A DNA stretch of 64,000 bases from Polydactylus sextarius (Eukaryota; Chordata; Actinopteri; Polynemidae), in NCBI GenBank assembly GCA_016801845.1, contig CM028918.1, forward strand, positions 14,249,001 through 14,313,000. The letters are read 5' to 3'. The notes beneath the pieces were generated by a model. That model was given only the letters and a program-made list of their open reading frames with translations. It searched no databases and was not told where the DNA came from. Of this stretch, positions 12,853 to 26,400 are shown in pieces; positions within the stretch are counted from its first letter, which is position 1; every line of letters starts with the position of its first letter. The position numbers and the translations under genes are program-made.

Positions 12853-14300
12853 GCTCCTCTTCTCTTTGTCACCATCAGTTTGTTCCCCCTCCCACCTCTC
12901 ATACTTTAACCTACCTGATCATTATTGTCATTTATCCTGCTCTTTATTTTTTACCCCTTTAATTTTAATTTTTAAGGTCTCCCTTTACTTCTCCCATTTT
13001 ATCAATGGCTGCATATCCATGACAACTTTGTACAGCCTAGCTTTCCAAAACTCTTTACTAGCAATGGACACTAAACCCAGACCTGCCTGGACTAGGGCCC
13101 AGCGGGCTGGCGTGGCTGGCTCAACTTCTGACCTGTTACCAGAGGGGGCAGCTGCACTAGAGGGGTAGCTCAGCCTTGCTAGTGTGTCAAAGGTTTAAGA
13201 TTATTAGCAATGAGATTACAGGGATACAGCACTGATAACCTGGAGACAACAGCGCTATCAGTCTGTTTAAAGAGGCAGGTCACTTTCTGTCATCGTGCAC
13301 TCAGATTGATGACCACACGTAGACACACACACGCATCAGGGTTCTCTGCAGAGTTTATATATATGACGCTTAAAATGTGTTTAGCCCCTTAGGATTGCAT
13401 ATATTGTATATATGCATATGATGACACAAGTGAACGTACATTTATCCTGAAGACATATCACAGACTTGGAAGTGCTCACATGTACATGCATAAAAACGTC
13501 ATCATTCCGAGGCAAAAAAAAAAAAAAAACAACCCATCACAGAGTATGTTTTTATTCATCAAGTTGTCCCACCAGAGAGGGTTTACACATGAAGTTTGCT
13601 CTGACAGCTTGTTTATGAGACAGCATGATGTATTTATGTTTTTATTTATTTATCTTTTTTTAATCTGCGCTATACAGTTTCTGAAAAAAAAGTGGTTTTG
13701 GATTTGGGGAAATCGAACGTCTTGCACTAAATGTAGCAAAAACAAACTGAAATGATCCAAAATGCCAACATGCAGTGACTGGCTGCTGCCAGAAAGATAC
13801 AGGAAGATGCAATTTTATATTTTGTAGATTTGTTTTTAGAGGTTTTTTTTTTTTATTTTATTTTATTTGCATTGAATTCCTCAATGGCCAAGTCAGAGGC
13901 ATCAGTGTAGAAGTTATTTATCAGACAAATGTCAAGCGTTGAATTCTATGAATGAACAAATGTTAGAAATGGTGAGACTACAGACAGACACTACTAAATA
14001 CTAATGTTTGACTGTGTTCATTGAGTTAAACATTTTAGCTGCTATCATTACTCTTCTGTTGCCGTATTAATTGAGTTTTGTTGCATAGCGGTAAAACACC
14101 ACAGTGGCTGCCAAGGAGCTATTTCTGTGGTTTAATGGGACTGACAGCTAGGCTTAGTGTGATCGACATAAGTTGGACCAGTCTGAGAGACAACAATATC
14201 AAACCCTCTCTCACCGTTTGTTGCCATGGCAGCCATCTGAGAAACTTTGCATCATTTGGAGTTACTGCTGGAATGAAATAAAGCTCTGAGGTTCAAGAAA
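12853..14300 (+). other. mapre3: mapre3 3' UTR
   Basis: Follows the TGA. An AATAAA hexamer at 14277-14282 is the best poly(A) signal, giving a UTR of about 1.4 kb. The stretch has A-rich and T-rich runs (13494-13510, 13848-13870) and no coding similarity. Confidence 0.55.
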
Positions 14301-15690
14301 AGTAACAAGCCCTGTTGTTGTGCATGTTATCTGCTATGTCATTTATCATGAAGTGTGTTACGTGATTTTCATTGCCTGTGTAAATTAGTGTTAGTGTTTG
14401 GCAGACTGTTCACAGACATGGCATAACCACAAGAGTCTTCTGATCATGTTGCCAAGAAATCATTTGCACATGTGAAAATACTTGTCAAGCACAAATGCAA
14501 AAAAGAGAGCTGTATTGCTATGGGCACAAAAGCCCAGTTGATTTGCAAATGATTAACATGTTGACTCTGTAGGATGTCCGCTGTGTTTTAGTGGTTAAGC
14601 TTCCACTTGTATTGAATGGAGGTCTTGAGAGAGATCCAGAAGGATTGTGCCAAACATTAAGTGACTCATTTGAGCGATACTAAGTGGCTCTTTTGAGAGA
14701 TGCTGCAGCCAACACTCACCGTCTGTTCACAGTCAACGGCCAGACAGAAAACTGCAGCAGGTCCAGGCTTTACCAGGACCTGCCGCTCTCAGTGAACAAG
14801 CCCACAGCAGAGACCTGTTGAGATGAGATAATACATTTGTAGAGCAGGATTTTTAATTGTTTAAGACAAAAACTCCCACATGCTGTCTCTCATTACCATT
14901 GTCTTCCTACGGTTTTGTCCTGATCACATCTCACATTTAGTTTACATTAACAATACAGGAAAGTAGAAATCATCTGGACATTTTTTTCCCAGAACTGATT
15001 ACCATAAGTTAATCAAACTTTTGATTTTAATTTTACTTTGTTAACAAGATATAATGAAACACTCTGGGAAGTTTCTGTCTCAGTATAAGATAATTTAACA
15101 TTAACACCCGGACACATTTTATCTTTTACTTAAAAAAAAAAAAAAAATAGTAGCGTGCTATAAAAAATATTCTATTACAAACAAGTCCTGCATCCATGTA
15201 TTATGAAGGAAAATGTGCTCTTAAGAAACAGTATTCATTTCAAGACATTACATCCCAGTGTTACATAATGTTTAACCTCTAAATGAGTCATTTTACTACA
15301 ATTTAAGACTGACGTCAAATCCTGTCCACACATTTGTGAAGATAAAAAACTCATCTTCAAGATCAATCAGCAGACTAATAACTACGATGACTAACTGATT
15401 AATCATATAGTTAACCAACTGTTTTGATAACAGCATGGCCGTGTTTTGTTATATTATTAGCACAAAATGCCAAACATTTTGTTGGTCTCACTTTATTAAA
15501 TGCGACATTTTGAGTTTTGTCGAGTCAGGAATTATTTTGACAGTTAAGTTCATTGTGTTTCATAAAAGTAGATACACTTTGATATAACCATAGACAAAAC
15601 TTAAAGTAAACATTCACTTTGTCTTTAATAAAAGTTGTATTAAACCTGTCCCAACACGTTTAAACTGCGATATAAAAGTTAACGGTCCAA
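14301..15690. other. Intergenic spacer mapre3-tmem214
   Basis: No gene recognised. An 8-bp hairpin (14757-14764 with 14776-14783), an A-run near 15131-15147 and a stretch at 15350-15440 faintly like the hAT-type miniature elements are the only structure seen. Confidence 0.5.
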
Positions 15691-15830
15691 AACGTGTCAG
15701 TCCGTGACGTCATGCCGACAAAGAGACGTGGCATGCGGACGTTTAAATGATAGGAGCCGTTGACGGTGCGTCCCGTGGCTCTGTTTCACCCAGCACCCCG
15801 AGCTATTAACACCCCATCTGGACCGGAGAC
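15671..15830 (+). promoter_or_regulatory. tmem214: tmem214 promoter with full CRE palindrome
   Basis: An 8-bp palindrome TGACGTCA (CREB/ATF site) lies at 15705-15712, with a TATAAAAG-like box at 15671-15678 and a further ACGTGG core near 15725. The ATG is at 15831, only about 120 bp downstream. Bases are GC-richer than the spacer. Regulation by CREB/ATF factors is inferred. Confidence 0.5.
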
Positions 15831-18800
15831 ATGGCTTCGAATAATGGCTCAGTAGGAAAATGGGAGGTCGTGAAGAAGGGAAAGAAAAGTAACAATTCAG
15901 CAGGAGGAGGGAAGAACCCGGCTGACAAGAAAAACGGCAGCGGGGGAAGGAAAGCGCTCGGCGAATCTAACCAGCCGTCCAGACGTAAGTGAACACGGCC
16001 CATTGTGCGCCGCTGTTAGCTGGTCCGTGACCTGTCTACGTCTCTGCCAGTGTTCAAGTTAAAGGATGCGACTCCCTGTCCAGCTGTTTTCACACTATAA
16101 CCCGTCTCTTTTAATATAAACTCCGCTGCTTTCACAGCGACAGTAGTTTTGCGAAAGTAGCTGGCTCGAACCTGCCAAATGGTTTGAATAGCTAGCTAGC
16201 TTAGCCTCACGCAGTGTTAATAATTTGATAATTTGACGGTGTCCCCGTTCGAGTGGTTGCATTTCAGTTTCCCTGTTGACATGTCAATTTAAAACAAAAT
16301 GGCTAACTTTGCTTTCTGGGCTCAGTCTACGTACTAGATAGACTGACAGAGCTAAAAGTCACTGCTAGTTAGCTAGCACGTACAATTAGCTTGCTAGCAG
16401 TGCCCCCAGCAATGTGTCAACACAGGCATCGTCATTAAAGAGGAACTGCATCTCTGAAGCATGTGGTTTTTGTCTTCCTGATGCTGCCACCCTTTTAAAA
16501 AGCATCTGCAAGCTGTTTTGTGTCATTATAACCAGATTCTATAGGTTAGGTTGATGAATTATGCATCAGCTTATTACCACTTGGCCCATAGTGACAGCTG
16601 TCACACCTGAGTGGTCAGCAAGCGCCATATATTAAGGGGTATGAGTGGATTAATCAGTAATTACTTACATCCCAGATCTAACTCTGCTGTGTTTAGTGTT
16701 TATATTCACCTTCAACTTGAATTTATGTAGCGTCTATTTTACATCAAAGAGCTGAAGCAACATTTATCTGCAATCAAAATCACAGTTCTGCCATTTCCTA
16801 GGTTAATATGCCAAACATCAACTGGCTTTGTTGTATTTTATAGTAAATTAGTGCGGTATGAAGTGGTCATCAGACAAAACAAACATCAGAAGACATAACA
16901 GTGTGCTTTAGATTATATTTGTCCTTTTTTATACTATTATCTGAGGTCAATAACTACTTACATGTTAGTTGAATGTGCCTATTATACTGATTTATTATTA
17001 AGTCCATGATTTTGACCTCAGATGACTCGTGTCTAATGAGCAGTCAACTTTCAAAATCATTTTAAAATTGTATTAAATAGGAAAATATGGAAATACACGT
17101 TTGAGAGGCTGAAAGCTGCATTTGTTCAATTTAGTGGGCATTAGTCACTACAGATTATTATATAATAATAGACTAATGTTCACTGCCCTGTAACTGTTTA
17201 ATAGGGAAAACAGTCAACAGATTAGTTGACAATCAAAACAATAATTAGGCCTAAACTTTGCACAGTCATATCATATGATAGGTCTATAGCTGGAGTTGCT
17301 GAGCATATAGACAGGATTACAAACTAAAGTGGGCAGCTACAACGACCTTGAAAGCTCCAGGTTTACTATATGTAAACCTACTAATTTAATTTAATATAAT
17401 TTAATTTAAACCTCAAATGTAGTTAAAACAAGGGACTAAAATTGGTTCTGCATTAACACTTTGTTAAGACTGGGTCAGTTTTCAAGTTTTATGTTCTGTC
17501 TTTAGGAGGAGACGCTCTTTTAAAATCGAGTCTCAGTATTTTCATTTCAGTTTCAATTTAGTTCCTACGTGTAAATTGCTGATTTAAAATTACCACACAC
17601 CACATGTACAGTAGTATTGTGTACTGTTGTGTAATTTGATGGAAAACCTCACAGTAACCTCATCAAATGTGACAGTTTAATGTTGGCTGATTTGCATTTT
17701 CACCAAACCCAAAACTACCGACCTTTGTCTGGCTTGTTTGATTTGACATTCACTTAACTTGACAACAAATATCATCAGCTGCCACACCTTCTCTTTAGGA
17801 ATGGCTGGCACATAAATAAGTGTCAGATCAGATTAGATCTGGTTCTGTCTCTGTTTGTCTGTTTATTTTTGTTAATATATCAACTTTGTCAGTGAATCAG
17901 CTTGGCCAAAGTCTGCCTAACCACAGTGACTGCAGCTCTATCAGTGGTTCAGTGGTGTGAAGGTTTTATGTAAAAGAAATATGCTTATCTTTTAGTTGCA
18001 TAAGTTTTCTAACCACTGTAGTACCATGTGTATGTGTTTAAGTGTTTAATCTGCATCGCTATTTGCAGACAGATCCTCACTTTCCTCTGTTAATGTGCAG
18101 CAGCTTTTCCCGGCTAGACAGATGATTAACCCTAACACTGAATTCCAAGAGACGATCAATATAAGTCTGTAATCAATGAGGCTTTTTGGCCAAATCTTAG
18201 TATGTCTCTTAAAGACTTCTAGCACTTGAATCATGAGGCTATTGCTGTTGTCTTTATTGTCAGTTCTTCAGACTCATGTTCAGCCTGGAGACTTAAAGCA
18301 GTCTTCACCAGGAAACACCAGAAGAATAGTATTTATATAATGTCAGGCTTTTTTCAAAACATTTCAAATAGGCAAATAGATGAGAAATTAAAGTTTTACT
18401 TTATTTTTTTTCTTTGTTTACCTCTAGACTTGACCCATGTGTATTTTGCATACCAGCCAAGGCAGCTGATATACCCATGCTCAATGACACAACATGTCCG
18501 GACAAGTTGTTGGATGTGACGAAAGCTACTTTGTTAAACAACAAGTTAATCAACGATCTTTAACTGTCCATAATAACTCCCTTAAATAAAGTGCACTGAA
18601 ATTAATTTAATTTTGTCTGAATACTAGTGCCCTTAAAAATCCCACAGTGGAAGTGATATTATGTCAGTATGTCTCTCATACTGTCAATGATCCATCAGTG
18701 TTTGAAAACTGATGGAAAACTGGTGGGACGTAATCTTAGGAGCTGGACAGTGCTCCTCATGTCCCTCTCACAGGACGGACAAGCCTAAACTCTCACACAA

Positions 18801-21800
18801 GCAGAAGAACAGCTGACGGGATGGTTTTGCATTCGAACACAGAACAAACGGACGGCAACGTAGAACGAACTGCACCGAGGCAAATCCTGCTTGTCTGATC
18901 ACATTTCTTTCCTAATCACCACTAAAAATGCTATTTCCATTTCTGCTGACATTACTGACACACATGACTTGTGTCGTGGAACATTATGCTGGTATTTACC
19001 ATAAGGACAACTTAAATCTTTTTCACAGAGATCATTAGTGTACAATCGACCACACTGTTTGTACTAAATACACCTCATAGTTTAGGCTCCACTCTGTCCT
19101 GTAGGGCCATCTGTCTCAGACATTTTTTGTCCTGCGCTGTGCTCTTGGACAGCTCATTCAATAAAGGACTACTCATCGTGATAACAACTTAATTTAATCA
19201 ATTTCAACAGATGCTCATTACTGTGCCTGATTAAAACCCTGACAGGACAGGTGCAGTGATAAACACTGTTATATTAAGTCACTGAGGGCCATGTCGAGGC
19301 GAGATGATGTGGGTTTTTCAATCGTTCATGTTTATATTTTAAAGACTGAGAGTGGTAATTACATCCTGCGCTAAGACACAAGCTGGATGTCACATTGAAT
19401 ATTCACAAAACTGGTACGAAGTCCAGTGTTTCATAATGAAGGAACAAAAAACAAGTGAAATGACGTTTTTTTTTTTTTATTTAACTTCATATCAGAATCG
19501 CAGCCAGAACAGAGAAAAATGCAGCATCAGTCACAATAAACCAGTCAGAATTTATTTTGTAAATGATACTGGTATTTACTCCTTGTTGTTTTCATGTTTT
19601 TGTGAATATGTGTACACCTATATTCATAACAGTCACATGTTTCTTTGTTAAGACTGTCATCCGTTTGTCTTGTGTTATTCAATATTTACTAAAACTCGTA
19701 GCAGTTCTTCAGGTGGTGTGTTCAGGTAATACGTTTTTTTTTTTTCCTAGGAAACTTGTGTTTTATCGACACAGGAAACAAGTGATGCCGTCTAAAAAGC
19801 CCTTAAATGTTACATTTAAAACTCGACATTTCATATTTTCTCCCCGTTAATTTAACTTTAGACACTGAATTCATGTCAAAATCAGATAAAATTATTTTGA
19901 TATGTGGTAATGACTCGGCTCATCTGATTGTGTTATCACTATCAGACCCATACACAGATTACAAGCGTGTTTAACAGGAAAAAGACAGGATAGCGTGTGT
20001 GTAGTGGAGCTTTAGCATGAAGGCTTTTAAACGTGATATTTTTAAACAAAATATAATCCGATTAACTGAAAACACTGATTATTTTGTCATTCACAGTGTC
20101 TCAAGTAAAATGAACCAACGTCAAGGTCTGTTTGCGCACCTCTACCATGTAAAATAGAACATTTTCGTCATTTCCTGCTCACTCGCTGGCGTCACTGTAG
20201 CAGATGTCCTCTCATGTCACAATCTGCCACTGGAAGTTGCAACCTCTTGACATTTGTTTTGTAGTAATAGACATGAACACCTGGTCAGATTTCAGTACTT
20301 TCCTCCGTGTTCAGCTCTGGTAGTGCTTACTAAGCTGAATTATTCACAGACATGACAACTGGGGTTCAGTGAGGCGGATTGTGTCTTAACTTCAATCTTC
20401 TAGTTGTGTTAAACTTATTTACAGCTCAAAGAAGTGAAGAGCTGTCATCCTGACTGATCAGATTTTTACATGGGGAAGTGAGTGACTAAATCAGTAGCGT
20501 ATCCAATTGGAGAAGTAAGAGACTTTGTGTTGAAATATGTTCTGTCTTAGCGTCACTTCTCTGAGTTGTGCCGACAGACACAGTAACCGGATATAGGTTG
20601 AGGTTTCTCAGCAGCAGGTACAGCTGAATGATGAGCGAACAACTGGTGACCTCTGTCAACAACTGCTTGAATTTATGGGAGCGTCTGACTGGAATTGTCA
20701 TGTGGTCGCGTGGCCCCAATGTTTAATACTGTAAATGTCTTTGCTGCATGATTATTGATTATAGGTCACATGGACGAGTTAGTCAAGTATTTTGAGCATA
20801 TATGTGTTTGAAGAGAGTGTCTTGTGATCTGCAGTATTTTGGAAAGACGGACGCCGTGTATCCACACAGTGCTGTTTAATTACAATGAGTTCCTTCATCA
20901 AAACTATTAAAAAGACCCCAATGACCAAGTGACATGATATGAGGATGTGACATTAGTTGATCATTATTGATCCGCAGCTGAAAATAGTCGCAGAGAAAAG
21001 CAGTCCCCTCTTGTTTGAGTTACATTTACTGAAAACACAGTCACAGTTGGTTATAAAGTTTGTAAACTTTTTTTAATGAACTGTTTGAAACTTTTTTTAA
21101 TAAAGCGATGTAGGCTATGTGTTTATGACCTGTGTATATGGAAAAAGTGGTCCCAGTATTAATAAAACACATTTTTTGGTTTTGGTCTGTCCATGACATT
21201 TGTTGAGTAAGTGAAATGAAATAATTACACCAGCCTCATTCTTTCACATCCTTAGAATGAAAAATAAAAGCCAAACTATTATCATAGTTTCTGAAATTAA
21301 TAATGGGCTTGTTTTTAACATTTAATTAACACATTCAGTCCTGAATGAGGGAACCTCAGAACAAAAATGTTTGAATTGGCTTTCAAAACTTAAATTCATT
21401 TAAGTTCAAACATGTGTGTTTGTGTGCATAAGAGTGGTTCAACTCAGTTAAACTGGATGTAGTTTGTTTAAAAGAGTCTTAAGTAGTAAAACACTGGGGG
21501 AAACTTGAAATGCTGCTTCTTAACTCCTCTGTGAATTGCAATGAGTGTTGCATGAATATTATCTTGGATAATAGGAGACCGTTACGCAAGCAATGGAGGG
21601 AGAGTGGAAGGAATAAATAGTGAGAACCCGGGGAGGAGGAATGCCACAGTTTCATGGATTAACTCTGGGACACAGGGACGATAGAAGAAAGTGCTCGAGA
21701 AGACTAAACAAGTTTTAAAAAGGAGGCTGCATTGGGGGAAAAAAAGTACAGTCTTCGTCTCTAACCTCAGCTTCATTGTTTCCTTCAGCGCCCCTGAAGA

Positions 21801-23409
21801 TGTCTGAGACTCTGTATGACGGTTTCGAGAAGATGGGGAAGAAACAGAACAAGGAGCAGGTTCCACCACCAGCCGAGCCTCAAAACAAGAAGCCCTCAGC
21901 AAATAAATCATCCAAGAAACAACACTCCAGCAATACAGCTGCCCCTGCGTCTCACAAGAACCTTGAGGAAGCTTTCAAAGCCGTGAGTAAAGAACATTCT
22001 TAGGATTTTTCTACTCTCAGGGCTAAAAAAACTGCCCGGCTGAGGAGAGATTAGAAGGTTTGATTACGATCAGTAAAGGCACGTATGAATGACTTAAACA
22101 GACCAGTTTACAGCTACAGATTTACTTATGTGTGTTTAAACTGATCATTTTTCATCCTCACTATTGTGTAAGATTTGTGATTGGACAATAGGAGTCTTTG
22201 TAAAACCTGAAATTCCTACAAACAGAAACAGTGCAGCATTGTGGCATCTTCAAAAGCAAACTATCACATGATGTAACACGGTCTAATTTTGACATAATGA
22301 ATGTGTTGTTTTACATAATGAATGTGTAGAGACTTGATGTTGCCTCCGTCTTGTTTTCTGGCTTTATTAGTTGGATATCGGGGACCTGAAGCAGCAGTTG
22401 GCTCGTAGTCAGACCCTGTTCCCAGAAAACCCATCAGTCTGGGTCAAAGACCTGGCAGGATACCTCAACCTCAATCTGACTGCGCCAGATACTGAGCCCA
22501 CACTCAGCAGCTATGCTCACGGTCGGTCCATAAAAGACACATTTTTGTGTGGGTTTTGATCAAGCTCCAAGTATGCAAAATATATACAAAAAAAAGAAAT
22601 GCAGTTTCAATATACCCTTTTACTTTCATTGGTCATTTGTCAGCAAATTGTCTGATGATCAAATGTTCCTGCGGTGACACCTTACACTTATCAGATGTCT
22701 TCACTCACACACACCTTTTCTGTCTGTTTTTCCCCCAGATTACCCATACTGCCTTACAGGAAAAGAGCTGAAGGGTGTGATCAAAGGCCTCATTGGACGT
22801 TGCAGCGACATTCTGCCAGATTTCTTCGACCACTGTGTTTACACCATGCTCAGGGAGCTGGACAGACAGTCAGGTAAAAGTGGGGGAAGTCAATGTTTTC
22901 CCAACAGGAAACAAGTTTGTTTTGATAATTAGTTGAATTCTTAGTCACTGTCAAACAAGGTACAGGTTGGAATGTTTTAGTGCTGGTTTAACTTTAAGAT
23001 TGTCTTTAATGGTGTTGTCTGTGGTCTTGGTGTATTTAATTGCATTTTGGAAAGATTTCTGTCAAATATTTAGCCTAGCGTCATTGATATAAACGAGTCG
23101 GATATAACCCTGTATCCTTCACAGGTTTTATGGGGCTGTTGTAATAGGTTTCATTATTCTTAGCTGTGTGTATCTAATAAACTGGTGACTCTAGGTGTTT
23201 CATCTTCATTAAACAACAGACAGTTTGTGAGGTGATAGGAAGTTATTAGAAATAGTAAAACATGGGAGCTGACATGTAATAAAGGTCTAGCTGCGCTCAA
23301 CCAGAGATATTGTGATTACACTTTGGGCAGGTTATTATCAGCATTAAGGCACTTCATCAAATCAACAATTCATCCTGCTTTTAAACTCAGAATATATATA
23401 TGTCTGGTG

Positions 23410-23447
<38 letters not shown>

Positions 23448-26400
23448 TAGCTCAACAGAGACATAATAAAAGAACAAAAACACATAACAGCTTTTTCTTT
23501 TTGTTTCCAGGAGAACCACTGCATGGCTACAGAGTTTGCATCCAGGCAATCCTTCAGGACAAACCCAAAATAGCCACTCAGAACCTGTCAGAGGTGAGTG
23601 TGTTTACGTGTCTGACCTTGAGTCCTGCAGATTAATGGCTGCTAACTGGCTGCTTCACTGCCCTTGTCTGTTCTGAATGTACCTGTTAAAAAATGAAGTA
23701 ATGACACAAATTGTACGTTTGGAACTGTCAGTTGAGCTGCCGACCAACTGGTGTGTGAACCAACCGTTTCACTTCTGTCCATTATTCTGATGGATTTGTC
23801 TTTTTTCAATGTTATGTTGTTATATCTCTTGTTTCCTCCTTTGTTTCTCTCTGTAGTATCTGGAGTTACTGCGGTCAGTTCAGAATCGTCCAGTGAAGTG
23901 TTTGACTATCATGTGGGCTCTGGGCCAAGCTGGATTTTATGACCTCAGCCAGGGACTAAGAGGTAACAGACAGTTAAACACTGACCTTAAGAATTTACAC
24001 ACATTGTTGCAGAGCTACAACTCCATCGTTTAGATATGTAGACACTGCTCTTGGTCTATTGGTGTCTCTCCTTTCTCCCACTTTCTCAACTATCTATTTT
24101 GACAGAAATTCTGGGTTGGGGGTTAATGATGCAACAGTTCACATTAGAGCAGAGCACCATCTGCAAGCTTTAACACGTAACTTCAAAAAACACACTAGGT
24201 CTTTGCCTGGTATTTGTTGAGGCTCTGTGGTGGGAGAGAGAGAGAGCAGTGTGGAATGTGTCAGTATGTGGGTATGGGAGGATGAATATATTTGGGAGAT
24301 TACATAACGACCTTCATCTGAAAAATAAGGTTACTGAGAACCATTTGGCTAGCCTGATGCATCAGACGCTTTTACTTTGGGCAAAGTGTCTAAAAGATAT
24401 CCATTGGCATACGTTGGCTCCACGGTGGACGGATACTTTCTGCTTCAACCAGTCGCTACTGCTTGGTCATGACTGACTGTCACGACTGTAAAATGTTATC
24501 TGATCTTATTTGATCTTTAAAGTGTTAATCACATTAAAACAGCAGGAATGACTCGATAAAAATGCGAATGCTCATCATCATCAATCAGATGTTTGCTGTG
24601 TGAGTCCTAGACTGAAAACTAACCAGGACATAACCTGATATTTTAATATTTCCACGTTTAAATGTTTTTCATAATACGTGTAAGAGTATTAATAAGTAAT
24701 AAAGGGATGACTTACTATACCGAAGAATTTCCTGCTTGCTGCTGGCGTGTTCATCACATTCACCATGTTACTTAGATAATTAAGCTAATGTTTTACTGGG
24801 TGTAGTTGCTGTGGGCAGGGAGAGCTGAAAAGGCTCAGTATTGACATATTTATTACCAGAACTAAATGTTCTTCCTCTACTATGAAATGAATCCAACTCT
24901 TTATTTGTGTTGCAGTGTGGTTGGGCATCATGCTTCCTGTGCTCGGAGTGAAATCCCTGTCTGCATATGCCATCGCCTATCTGGAGCGACTTCTCCTGTA
25001 AGTCTCACTGAGAAAAATGACTATTTTATTTTATTGTTAATTTTAACTCAGGACTATATACAACAGAAACCCTCAAGTACACCAGTCTACACTGTTTGTG
25101 TGTGTCTGGAGGGGGGTCTTGTCTTGATTTACATTCATCTGGTCTCTTGCTTTAATTGTAAGATTTTTTTTCCTGGAATATGTTTCACTGAATTAAAATG
25201 CATCTTGTTATTTTTCTTCAAGGCTTCATGCAAACCTGACAAAGGGATTTGGCATCATGGGTCCTAAAGAGTTCTTTCCTTTATTGGATTTTGCCTTCAT
25301 GCCCAAAAATGCCCTTTCATCAAGGTGAATATCAACTAACACAATCCTTGTGTTCCTGTGGTCTTTGTGTAATCATGCTGAGAAAATTGAATTATTCAAC
25401 AATGTAGAAAATGGACGGTTGATGCTTAACCTCAAATTATTTCCAAACGACTTTAGGATGTGACTGTGGGAGAAGACCGACTAGTTGTGTTACATATGCA
25501 GTAAAGTCAGTGAGGATTATTGAAAAAGTTTTCCATTTTAATGAACTCCCACAGCTATATTGGAACATGCTGACTACAGCTTAGTAAGTGTTTTCAACCC
25601 ATTTAAAAAAAAACAACTCTTTTTTTTAATTTTTTTTATTTGTGTTCAGTCTGCAGGAGCAGCTGAGACGTCTGTACCCTCGACTCAAAGTCCTCGCGTT
25701 TGGAGCCAAACCTGAGAGCACATTACACACATACCTTCCATCTTTTCTGTCCAGAGCCACGCCACACTGTCCAGACGACATGAAGAAAGAGGTGGGACGC
25801 GCATTTATATGTAGAGCAATTGAAACTGATATTTTATTACATAATACTGCTGCTGCAAAAGTCTGAGCGTAGCTTTCCTCAATGCAGCAGCATACAACTG
25901 TGGACAACAGACCTGTCATACAGTATATTTTGATACTTCCATCACACTGGAAAATACGTAAACTTGAAGGGAGAGTTCATTTTTAAAGCTTTACAAAAAA
26001 GGTTTGGCTTTATTCTAGTACTGTAGCTGCTGTTTTGACTTACTGAGAAATCAGAGACATAAAATCTCTGGATCACTTCTTTGAAATTGTTCCAGTGGAC
26101 AACTACACATAATATTGTAACTGTGAAGGTCATTATTTCCATGTCAGCTGTAAGTTTTTAGAAGTTTTAGTGTCATTTTCTGTCTGAAAAGTGTCTTGAC
26201 AGTTGACAGTCATTTTCTTTGCCAACAGTGGCATCAGACTTTTGCAATAAAGCTTCAAAACATTTTTGTGGGTTTGTCGTGGTCTAGATTTTCTGCTGTT
26301 GTCACTGTTGAATTTTCAGCAACTTAAAAACCCACCAGTTAACTGTTCTCCCGGAGCTTGAAGAAGACGACAACACTTTGAGGAATGTGGTTATTTTACA

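Noticed and set aside
14757..14783. 8-bp hairpin in the mapre3-tmem214 spacer
   Set aside because: Too short to stand out from chance and without T-run or conserved context.
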